Positions 9,006-16,470 of a stretch of 23,812 nucleotides of DNA are shown one piece after another. The position numbers and the translations under genes were made by a program. The stretch is from Clavulina sp. PMI_390 (lineage: Eukaryota > Basidiomycota > Agaricomycetes > Cantharellales > Hydnaceae), in the NCBI GenBank assembly GCA_015039315.1, contig WIDE01000217.1, positions 4,019 through 27,830 on the forward strand. The letters are read 5' to 3'. Numbering within the stretch: the stretch's first letter is position 1; every line of letters starts with the position of its first letter. The notes beneath the pieces are model-generated. The model saw nothing but the letters and a program-made list of their open reading frames with translations, did not search any database and had not been told where the DNA came from.

Positions 9006-9555
9006 ATGCTACCTTCGTTTATTCGTCGACGGCAGCGGTCCGAGGATCCTCTTGCCCCTGATCGCAAAAATTGGGCAGACGAGCTCATGACACGCTTGCT
9101 CTTTGTGATTTTTATGGTGTTTGGTGCTGGGGGGTTCCTCATGTTTCTTGGAGGGTCTTTAGTTAGTCGGTTATCTGTTTCTGAAACTTCTACATCCTGA
9201 CTTCCAAAATTGTTCCAATTTTCGCCAGTACTTCATATATGGCGGGCGTCTTAAGCCTTCAACACGATGGGCTTGGCCTGTCTGGGGAGGGTTATGCATG
9301 ATCGTTTCGGTCATCCCAATTACGATCATAATGGCGCTCTGTCTCACTCCCTTTCAGAGACGAGAACAGAGACGCATCGAGGCTCATCGCCAACGGAGGG
9401 CAGAGCTACTTGACTCTAATAGACCAATAGCCAGCCGACCTGCGACGGCGTCACCACCCCCAGCCGTACCTCCTCCCGTTTTGATGTCAATGTCGAATCT
9501 ACGTTATACGGATAGAGACATTGAGGCCCGGGGAGGCAATATGGTCTCGATATAG
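9006..9555 (+). CDS. Array copy H: two-TM hairpin family protein, type i
   Basis: Exons 9006-9161 and 9229-9555 with a 67-nt GT-AG intron give 160 residues. Exon 1: M-L-P-S-F-I-R-R-R-Q-R-S-E-D-P, D-R-K-N-W-A-D-E-L, TM1 at about 29-52 ending L-G-G-S-L. Exon 2: Y-F-I-Y-G-G-R-L-K-P-S-T-R, W-A-W-P-V-W-G-G, TM2 at about 69-91, R-R-E-Q-R-R-I-E-A-H-R-Q-R-R, E-L-L-D-S-N-R-P, a Pro-rich linker and S-M-S-N-L-R-x3-R-D-I-E-A-R-G-G. It ends at TAG 9553-9555. Reading on in frame gives another 13 residues (A-E-A-P-L-P-T-P) resembling the tails of E and I before the next stop, so the tail is probably shortened. Best reference copy for type i. Confidence 0.85.
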
Positions 9556-11030
9556 CTGAACCCAGCGGAGGCACCTTTGCCTACTCCCATACGTTGAAGT
9601 TCGGAGAGCGTTAACGTTGAGCTACTCTTTGGCTGTGGGAGCTTGATTCCATGCCTACCACTGAGCCACAATTGTGATGACCACAGAGGACCCACTCCTC
9701 GAAAATGCTTGCCCTTCAACAGCTTCGTTGAAATATATCGGCGAGCGAGTTTATATTGTAGGACACAGAAAAATTCGCGGGTTTACTTCAAGAAAGCGCG
9801 TCTAAACCTCATTCAACATTTTCATATTCGAAAAATTGCAAACAATTTCACACCAGCTCTGGTTTAATAACTCCCTCTGTTCAGTCTTCATAGAGTGTAG
9901 TTCTCTTCAGAAGTCACTGCTTGAATAGCAGTCCCATCATTCTTTCAGCGCGGGAAGGCAATCCGATTGGTAGCACGGGTTGATATTTATCGTTGTGTCT
10001 AAACTCTTCTTGGTCGTGAAAGAGGCTGTGTGAGGAAATCCCAGCGACTACAGAATGTAGCAGTCATGGCCCCTAGATGTTCGATCATCCGACTTGAAGG
10101 CGTGACTCTGATCAAGCGGATTTTGTGGTTGTAGGAATCGGTACAGCTTTTACTACAGCAGTAAAACTTCTCTAGTTCTTCTATCGCTGCCAGCTATCGC
10201 CGCTGGAGCATGCATCGGGGATGATAGAAGTTAATTCGCCGGAAGCAGCTGTTAGGCTCGCGTATTTACTTTTATGCTCGCCTCCCTGTTGGCGCAGTGT
10301 TTCCATGCCCATATCGCTTGGCGAGTAGCGTGGCACGGTAGAGTATAATCGGAGATAGCGGTAGCGAGAAGCGAACATCACATCAAGGCCCCAAGCAACG
10401 CCAAGCCTATCGTGACAGGCTCGAGACCTGCAATCTCTGGCAAGAAAAAGTGGGTTAATGAGGGAGGTGAAAGGTTATTGATGAGACACCTAGTGCAATA
10501 ATCGCGCGAAGGGCGTTAATTATCACATATGCGACCTACATAGCAGCAAAATCGAATAAAAGACACTCACACAAGAATTGTAGTCAGCCCCTCAGTTCTT
10601 GGCAGGTAGTGTCACAGTGTGTCACATCGCGGAAACGTTGCTAGTTCGCTTGCTCCGTTCACCAGCTTTGAAACTACGTATAACCACCCACCAACGCTTC
10701 CAAGGTTCTGTATATCATGATGAAGGCCGCTGCGTGGCTTGCGATGGTGCTTGGCCTAGCATTACCGCAATCGTATGAGTCTACTCTATCTAATGCTGTG
10801 AAACCTCTAGTCGCTTCCCACTCCAGGATGATTGGCGAGACTTCAAGAGATCCGGGCTTCGCTTGAAGCGCATATTATACCATTGAGCACCTGAAGATGA
10901 TAGTGAGTATTGTACAGCCTTTACGGCGCATATTTCAACCTGGTCTGCATATCTTGCTGGTTGGCAATCCTCGACCACCATCCCCTCCAGTGCTGAGTCT
11001 CCATCATCTAATACCCCATCCGCATCAATA
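9556..11030. other. Spacer between copies H and I
   Basis: A 1.5-kb stretch. The only notable frame is 10717-10866 (listed separately). The rest holds short frames with no family resemblance and no tRNA-like arm pattern that I could see. Confidence 0.5.
10717..10866 (+). CDS. Possible short secreted peptide or first exon (weak)
   Basis: A 49-codon frame begins M-M-K-A-A-A-W-L-A-M-V-L-G-L-A-L-P-Q-S, which looks like a signal peptide with a positive n-region and hydrophobic core. A possible donor, GTATGAG, falls just after this stretch, so it could be a first exon encoding a signal peptide. No convincing downstream exon was found before copy I. It could equally be chance or a relic. Confidence 0.2.
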   Translation: MMKAAAWLAMVLGLALPQSYESTLSNAVKPLVASHSRMIGETSRDPGFA

Positions 11031-11621
11031 ATGCTGCCGTCGCTTCTGCGCCGAAGACAGCGTCTCGAAGATCCCTTCGCCCCTGATCGCGAAAATTGGG
11101 TGAACAATGTTATGACCAAAGCGATCTTTGTGATATTTTTCATATTTGGTATCGGGGGGTCTTTGATGTTCATAGGAGGATCCCTAGTAGGTCTGTTCTC
11201 AATACCAAACCCCTGTTCACTGATAATCCGTTGTCTCTCTCCTCAGTATTTCATGTGGGGTGGGCGAATCAAACACTCCACACGATGGGCTTGGCCAGTT
11301 TGGGGTGGCTTATGCATGATTGCTGCCGTAATACCTCTTGTATTATTGGTGGCCCTCTGCCTCACGCCATTCAAAGGCTCGGCACAGAGACGTATCGAGG
11401 CTCGGCGTCAGCGCAGAATGGAACTTCTTGACTCCAATAAACCTCCAACAGGACTACCTGCAGTGATAACGCCCATGCTGCCTGTGGTGCCTCCACCTGC
11501 TGCAATTTCAACTTCGAATTTGCGCCACTTGAATGGTGATGTTGAGGCAAATGTTGCATACGCAGCCTTTCTTGTACAGAAACCGATTGAGGAAGTACTT
11601 GTACGAGCACCTAAGCGTTGA
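11031..11621 (+). CDS. Array copy I: two-TM hairpin family protein, type i, with in-frame intron
   Basis: Exons 11031-11186 and 11247-11621 with a 60-nt GT-AG intron give 176 residues. The intron is a multiple of three and has no stop, so unspliced RNA would encode the same protein plus 20 residues between the two TM helices. Exon 1 (52 codons): M-L-P-S-L-L-R-R-R-Q-R-L-E-D-P-F, TM1 at about 29-52 ending I-G-G-S-L. Exon 2: Y-F-M-W-G-G-R-I-K-H-S-T-R, W-A-W-P-V-W-G-G, TM2, a basic run with R-R-I-E-A-R-R-Q-R-R, M-E-L-L-D-S-N-K-P, a Pro-rich linker, S-T-S-N-L-R, and a longer tail than H. It stands outside the duplicated blocks and is the last intact copy. Function unknown. Confidence 0.83.
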   Translation: MLPSLLRRRQRLEDPFAPDRENWVNNVMTKAIFVIFFIFGIGGSLMFIGGSLVGLFSIPNPCSLIIRCLSPQYFMWGGRIKHSTRWAWPVWGGLCMIAAVIPLVLLVALCLTPFKGSAQRRIEARRQRRMELLDSNKPPTGLPAVITPMLPVVPPPAAISTSNLRHLNGDVEANVAYAAFLVQKPIEEVLVRAPKR

Positions 11622-12084
11622 GGAGCGGTGAGGGATGGGGGAGGGGGGTAGAACACAGTGGCTCTGATCTGCTACGTGACTAATCCAATGGGCCTCCAAT
11701 ACGACCAAGCTCTCCAACAATGTAAATCTTGGGATATGATTTGCTTCATAGCTTGAGATACAGATCGCGCTCCTCTGGCCCCAATGAAAGATGGAGGATT
11801 AAAAACTGTTTCTAAAAAACAACTTTGAATAAGCGATTACAGCGGTAGATATTATGCATGATTTGAGTCCACGATATTAGGCTAGAGGGATTGAATCCTC
11901 AAATCTGAAGAGTCAAGCCTGGTAATAAGGGCCGTGTAAACCAGCACTATATACATCATTTTCCAACGATTACCGCATCATCTTCCTAGAGCAGAGGCTG
12001 AAAAACATTATGTTCGTGGTTGATTTGCACATTGACGAACACATAATCAGTCCAGTACTACCGTGCGAAGAAGCTCGTGAAGGA
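11622..12084. other. Spacer between copy I and first MITE
   Basis: AT-rich sequence without a recognisable gene. A G-rich run (GGGGGAGGGGGG) follows the copy I stop. Confidence 0.5.
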
Positions 12085-12088
12085 TATA

Positions 12089-12352
12089 CTGTACTGGAAC
12101 GACCATAAGTTCAGTCACAGGTCACAGGCACCTCGTCAACTGAATTGATTTTCAAAGGTTTTTTAAGCGCCGAGCCGAATTAGGAAGTCTAGAATTAATC
12201 GACGACCTGGAGCAGATACGCTTCAAGAATCTGGTACGGAATATCCGCTCACAAGAGCTCAAAACGTGCTCATAGAGAACAAAAGCCGAGAACAAACCGC
12301 ACCATATTTGGCAGGAGACCGTGGGAATGAACTTATGGTCGTTCCAGTACAG
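12089..12352. mobile_element. MITE-like element, copy 1 (264 bp)
   Basis: Perfect 25-bp terminal inverted repeats at 12089-12113 and 12328-12352, starting CTGTACTGGAACGACCATAA, with TA on both sides. Copy 2 (12847-13110) has the same length and differs at about four positions. There is no transposase. TA duplication and short size suggest a non-autonomous Tc1/mariner-type element; the superfamily is inferred from the TA only. Confidence 0.85.
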
Positions 12353-12522
12353 TATGCTTCGGCCAAGCAGTAACAGGTGAAAACACGAACAAAGATGGTC
12401 AAAATGAGGCTGGAGTTCTGGTATCATTGGTACCAAACACTAGCAATTCTTTTCGTTGGTCTCCTCCCACGCTGATGATCCATCATCACTTCAAGGCTAC
12501 ACGATAAAGAGTTACCTTTTCG

Positions 12523-12678
12523 ATGTATTCGCAGTCAGGTCGCCGCGCTCACATTGAAAGCTCGTTACCTGTTGAAGGCACCGAGAGGGCAAGTCGACAC
12601 ATTGTCCGTGCTATAGTCAGGGCATTTCTTATCGCACTCAATTGTGCAGGACTGATTATGTTTCTTGCATCATCCATT
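12523..12678 (+). pseudogene. Array copy J: orphan, divergent first exon
   Basis: ATG at 12523 opens exactly 52 codons to a consensus donor (GTAAGT at 12679), the same exon length as types i and ii. It has a polar N-terminus with G-R-R and an E-S-S-L-P stretch, then a hydrophobic helix ending G-L-I-M-F-L-A-S-S-I, matching G-F-L-M-F-L-G-G-S-L at the same place. The intron runs into a 10-N gap after 20 nt, and no exon 2 with the W-x-W-P-x-W module follows before the second MITE or beyond. Exon 2 is either lost or hidden by the gap. I cannot tell which. Confidence 0.6.
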
Positions 12679-12698
12679 GTAAGTTGCCATCTAAACAT

Positions 12699-12708
12699 NN
12701 NNNNNNNN
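12699..12708. other. Assembly gap (10 N)
   Basis: Ten N between ATCTAAACAT and AGACCCAATG. Ten N may be a placeholder, so the true size is unknown. It lies between two near-identical 264-bp repeats, a setting prone to misassembly. Confidence 0.95.
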
Positions 12709-12846
12709 AGACCCAATGTAGAGATTCTTTGTACGCTATCTATAAAAATGCCAAATCTTGACACCACACCACTGATCGGATGCGCCTTGGTTGCTTTTCC
12801 TCAAAAAATGTTATTCTATGATGCTTCAAGTTAGTAGACCCCTATA

Positions 12847-13110
12847 CTGTACTGGAACGACCATAAGTTCAGTCACAGGTCACAGGCACCTCGTCAACTG
12901 AATTGATTTTCAAAGGTTTTTTAAGCGCCGAGCCGAATTAGGAAGTCTAGAATTAATCGACGACCTGGAGCAGATACGCTTCAAGAATCTGGTACGGCAT
13001 ATCCGCTCACAAGAGCTCAAAACGCGCTCATAGAGAACAAAAGCCGAGAGCAAACCGCACCATATTTGGCAGGAGACCGTGGGAATGAACTTATGGTCGT
13101 TCCGGTACAG
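12847..13110. mobile_element. MITE-like element, copy 2 (264 bp)
   Basis: Same orientation and length as copy 1. It is flanked by TA at 12845-12846 and 13111-13112. The right inverted repeat has one change (GTTCCGGTACAG for GTTCCAGTACAG). Other differences lie at the GGCATATCC, AACGCGCTC and GAGAGCAAA positions. Confidence 0.85.
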
Positions 13111-13112
13111 TA

Positions 13113-13750
13113 ATTGAATACCACTCCGTATCGGCATCATAGAGCGCCACTCACGCGCAGCATGTAGCTATCGGCGAAATAGTACAGTAACCAGTGAGCA
13201 AATATCTACCGTCGATTCCACTAGTAGTTTTCAATGTATCTTAGTTAGCTTCGTTTTCGGAGTCAACCGAATTCGTCTGGATTCATTGTTTTCCGTACTA
13301 GGCAACTAGTTAAATCTCAATCAAAGATTGTAGCCGCGTCGATCCAGACTAATAGCAGAAGTGGAAACTAGCCCAAAGAGCAATTGAAAGAAAATCTGCC
13401 AGAATGAAGATGTAAACAACACTCAATACAACCTAATACTCCTACTTCAGTCGCTGTGCTGTCAAGCGTACGTCGCGTGACATTGACGCGGAAGATAGAT
13501 CGTATCCGAGCGTCTTATTGGGGAACTCGAGCACCTTTCGACCCCATTCATTTCACCCGCTCTGACGCTCTTGCCACCTAGCAGCACTCAAATACTTGGA
13601 CCGCTGTCGCGATCTCGAACCCTGCCTTCACATAATACGCTGCAGTCTTGCGGACGTCCTTTGCTTCTAAGATTTTCTGGTACCATTCATTGTGTGTGGC
13701 CAAGCAAGAGACATACAACCTTGACCTACTCTCTGCGCTTGCTCTCAACG
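13113..13750 (+). other. Spacer and upstream region of the zinc-cluster gene
   Basis: No gene recognised. An open frame runs from 13571 into the downstream gene, but its first ATG is at 13751, so the earlier part is treated as 5' UTR. Confidence 0.5.
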
Positions 13751-15384
13751 ATGGACATAGCGGCTCCCGAGCACGTCGTCATCTCCTCCGAAGATGATAC
13801 CCTCAGCACCGCATTTCCCCTCCCTGCCGTTCATCACATGGGTTCAGTCAGCAACTCGACCCGTTCCACCTTCTCCCAGGACTGGGAGTCGGTGTATAGA
13901 TTGGACGACCACAACCCCGATTCTATGTATACCACCGCTTCCTCGACGCTTGCGATGCCCAACTCCCGTCCTCCCTCGAACACGAATGAGTTGCCTCTCC
14001 CCGTCTCCCGTACCAATCCATCCTACTCTGGTTCTGACCCCACCTCCGACGTAGTCTACAATACCTCCTACCCTCCTCGATCATCGGTTCAGTTTAACCC
14101 TTCAGATTCGTCCGCCCTTAGCCGCACATCTCATCCTTCTACCACGTATGTCCCTGGCTTTGCCTCCTCGCCTGGGACCGCTACGGCTCAAGACTATCGG
14201 GGACCTGGCTCCCATATTGTCAGTTATGGTCACCCCCCCGCCTCTTTTGATCACGCGTTCTCTTCCTCAGCCCGCACGGTGAACACCCCCAACCCTCCCT
14301 CAAACATCAATCGACCACCTCTCCCGATCTTCGACTACAATTTATCTTATTATGGCCTCCCACCCGGCGTAGGATACGGCTCCTACGCTCCTCGATTGTC
14401 AAACCAGTTTACCCCTTTATATCCGTCGTCCCTTAGCTACTCCTTTCATTCATCTGTCCCGCAGACTCCTAGCTTTGCCTCCTCGCCTGTGACCGCTCCG
14501 GCTCGAAGTCATCCGGGACCTAGGTCTCATTCTGCAGGTGGTAAATCCCGCGTCTCGATAATTGACGAAACCCCTGTTGGCTCCTGGACCACCTCTTTTT
14601 CTGGAGGTCCTAGTAGCCAAATCGACCACATTTCTCGACCCTCCGCCAGAAAGCGATTTGGAGCGTGTGGGTCATGCCAAATTCGCCAGCTGAGTATCTC
14701 TCTCTTCGCAATAGCTGTGCGATAGATGACGTGCTAACCTCGTCCGTTTTCGTCAAATTGTGCTTGACTCCTTCAATCAATTGAATCTTTGCAGAGTGAA
14801 ATGCGACCTTGTAGAGAAAGCTTCTCAGGAGGGTGGGGAGGCCTCCTGCACAGCATGTATAGATCGCGGAATCAACTGCGTGTATGTCTGCATAGTTGTT
14901 TGCATCCAAAGCTTCGCTGAAACTTGCACATTACTCTCCCCCTGGGCAATTCTTTTCATCCTTGTCTCCTTTGGCCATTTACCGTGAATATAAGCGCCTA
15001 TCCTCAGTTCCCGAAGCCCAAGGCCCATAGGCGAAGCAAGAAAGCTATCAATGTCGAGTAAGTGCCCACTACCTTCCTCCTCCACATACACCACAAGGTC
15101 GCCGTACTCGAGTCACAGGATTAACTGGCGGCCACCGCAATGAACACCGAGTCCATTGTCTCATCTTGATACTAATGCTATCACTTTTTATTTCCATTTT
15201 CGCAGGGCAATAGCTGGGAAAAAAAATCATGGTAAAGAGGCTGGATCTGGCGGCCCTGGTGCCCCAGAGCCTCTCTCTACTTCTGGTAAAGCTCACCTGT
15301 CACTAATTCCGTCCACGATCGCTGCCGATGATCTTGCTTGGGGTACGACTGGTAACACCAATCCGCACCACGATTTAGATGCTA
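13751..15384 (+). CDS. Zn(II)2Cys6 DNA-binding protein, Ser/Pro-rich (C-terminus unresolved)
   Basis: Exon 1 runs from ATG 13751 to about 14688. Further exons are about 14795-14879, 15008-15057 and 15206-15384, and the reading frame continues beyond. The first 300 residues are Ser/Pro/Tyr-rich and probably disordered, with a tandem duplication. The cluster starts at C306: C-G-S-C-Q-I-R-Q, then V-K-C-D across an intron, 14 residues, C-T-A-C and I-D-R-G-I-N-C, giving C-x2-C-x6-C-x14-C-x2-C-x6-C. The x6 spacing needs a GC-AG intron (donor 14689); the GT at 14694 would give x7. Exon 3 adds the usual basic linker (F-P-K-P-K-A-H-R-R-S-K-K). Such clusters bind CGG-type DNA sites in the nucleus. No fungal-specific middle homology region was seen. 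It may be joined to the Tup1-like WD40 part at 16471. Confidence 0.75.
13970..14540 (+). repeat. Tandem duplication inside the zinc-cluster N-terminus
   Basis: Two units of about 105-108 codons begin P-P-S-N (residues 74 and 182) and end around F-A-S-S-P-x-T-A and G-P-x-S-H. DNA similarity is still visible (TTTGCCTCCTCGCCTG at both ends), so the duplication is fairly recent. It lengthens the disordered region. Confidence 0.7.
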
Positions 15385-16470
15385 GTGAGTACTACTTTGT
15401 ATTATACCCTTTCCGCCCCTCCTACACTCCTTGCTGGTTTGCCTGCCAGTCTCTAGCTGGCGGTTCCACGGCTAGCCCACCAAAGGGCTTGACCCTGTGG
15501 AGGATTGTGCAGATTGTTTATATAAGCAATCAAGGGCTGGACCTTCGGGTTATTCTTTTCCCACTAATCCATTGTCTCTCCTGGACACGAATTAAATGGT
15601 TTACTAACGGTCACTTCTCCGATGGTTTGTGTTTATCACCACCTTCTCTCTTGATGTTGCTATGGGCTGTCGATTCGTGCATGGGCTATGGCTTCTGGAT
15701 GGATGCTATCCCCCTTTCTGATCTCATAACCTACCAACTCAACTGCTTCCTCGAACGTGGTGATGCGTCATGATATGGCTCTGTCGGCCAAATTGATGCA
15801 TGTCACTCACTCTCGTGTGGCTCCGCTGGTCTACTGTTAACATCCCCGGAACCTCCCTCACGTCGATTGCGATCGCTTGACCGATTCCGCCACTGACTAT
15901 CGGTCCTTCCTCTTTGGAAAATCACTCCGGTTTTCGCCTGGATTGACATACTATTGACTTATTGTTTGCACATCAACTCTCCCCGATTTTGATTCCAAAC
16001 TCCCTGACTCACGTTCTCCTGGTTTCTCTAATGCTGCGCTATGTGGTGTGGGTGTTGCCTTTTGCACTCCACCCGAAACCTAACAACCCTTTACTGACTG
16101 ATGTGCTGCCTCTAACATTCCCCAAACGAATACCTCGTCTTTCCCTGGCGCCGGCGGCCAAACATCGGTCCCTCGCTGTGCTGGTGTTCATCACCCTCCG
16201 CGAATGTTGTCCGCTCGTCTTCCTCTCAACCGAATCAATCTACCTCTGGATCACTTTCCCTGTATGACACTGACGGCTAAACCCTTTCAAAAATCGTTGT
16301 GCTTCGACGATGCTGGTCCCTTGAACTGATTGCAGGTGCGTTTTTGGTCTCCTCTTTGATCTCTATCACATACGCAACCAAAATAATTGTTGCGTGTTGA
16401 TTTTGATTGCTTATTTCCGCTCTTATTTCCCCCTTATATGTAATGTTCGTCCGTCATGAGTGATTTTTAG
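15385..16470 (+). other. Coding-like but frame-broken Ser/Pro-rich stretch
   Basis: After exon 4 a possible exon 5 starts at 15458 (T-G-G-S-T-A-S-P-P-K). Further on, several short Ser/Pro-rich reads look coding: S-P-E-P-P-S-R-R near 15845, L-P-D-S-R-S-P-G-F-S near 15998, N-T-S-S-F-P-G-A-G-G-Q-T-S near 16129. The last runs open to C-F-D-D-A-G-P-L-N and a TGA just before a good donor, GTGCGT (16335-16340). They are in different frames or separated by stops, and I could not build a continuous splice model. It may hold several small introns, or be decaying. No Tup_N-type helical region was seen. Confidence 0.45.

Larger units (their letters stand above)
5960..9555 (+). repeat. Duplicated three-gene block, copy 2 (F-G-H)
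   Basis: Second copy of the iii-ii-i block described at 600-4241. Here all three genes have intact splice sites and frames. Divergence from block 1 is uneven: exon 1 of H and D differ by one residue, whereas exon 1 of F and B share only about 65% of residues by eye. Confidence 0.75.

Noticed and set aside
10380..10450. Possible tRNA-like inverted segments near GGCTCGAGACCTGC
   Set aside because: No full cloverleaf or B-box could be built.
11371..11656. Two overlapping minus-strand frames of 79 and 82 codons
   Set aside because: They lie opposite exon 2 of copy I, whose family signature and splice sites are clear. They are shadows.
12152..13140. Similar minus-strand frames in both MITE copies
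   Set aside because: Both copies are almost identical DNA, so a shared open frame is expected. There is no start common to both inside the element and no known domain.
15156..15773. 205-codon plus-strand frame taken as one exon
   Set aside because: It reads through intron sequence at both ends. Only about 15206-15384 fits the zinc-cluster splice model.
15962..16267. Hydrophobic plus-strand frame resembling a membrane protein
   Set aside because: A different frame over the same DNA gives Ser/Pro-rich reads that fit the neighbouring gene's composition. The hydrophobic pattern looks like an out-of-frame read.
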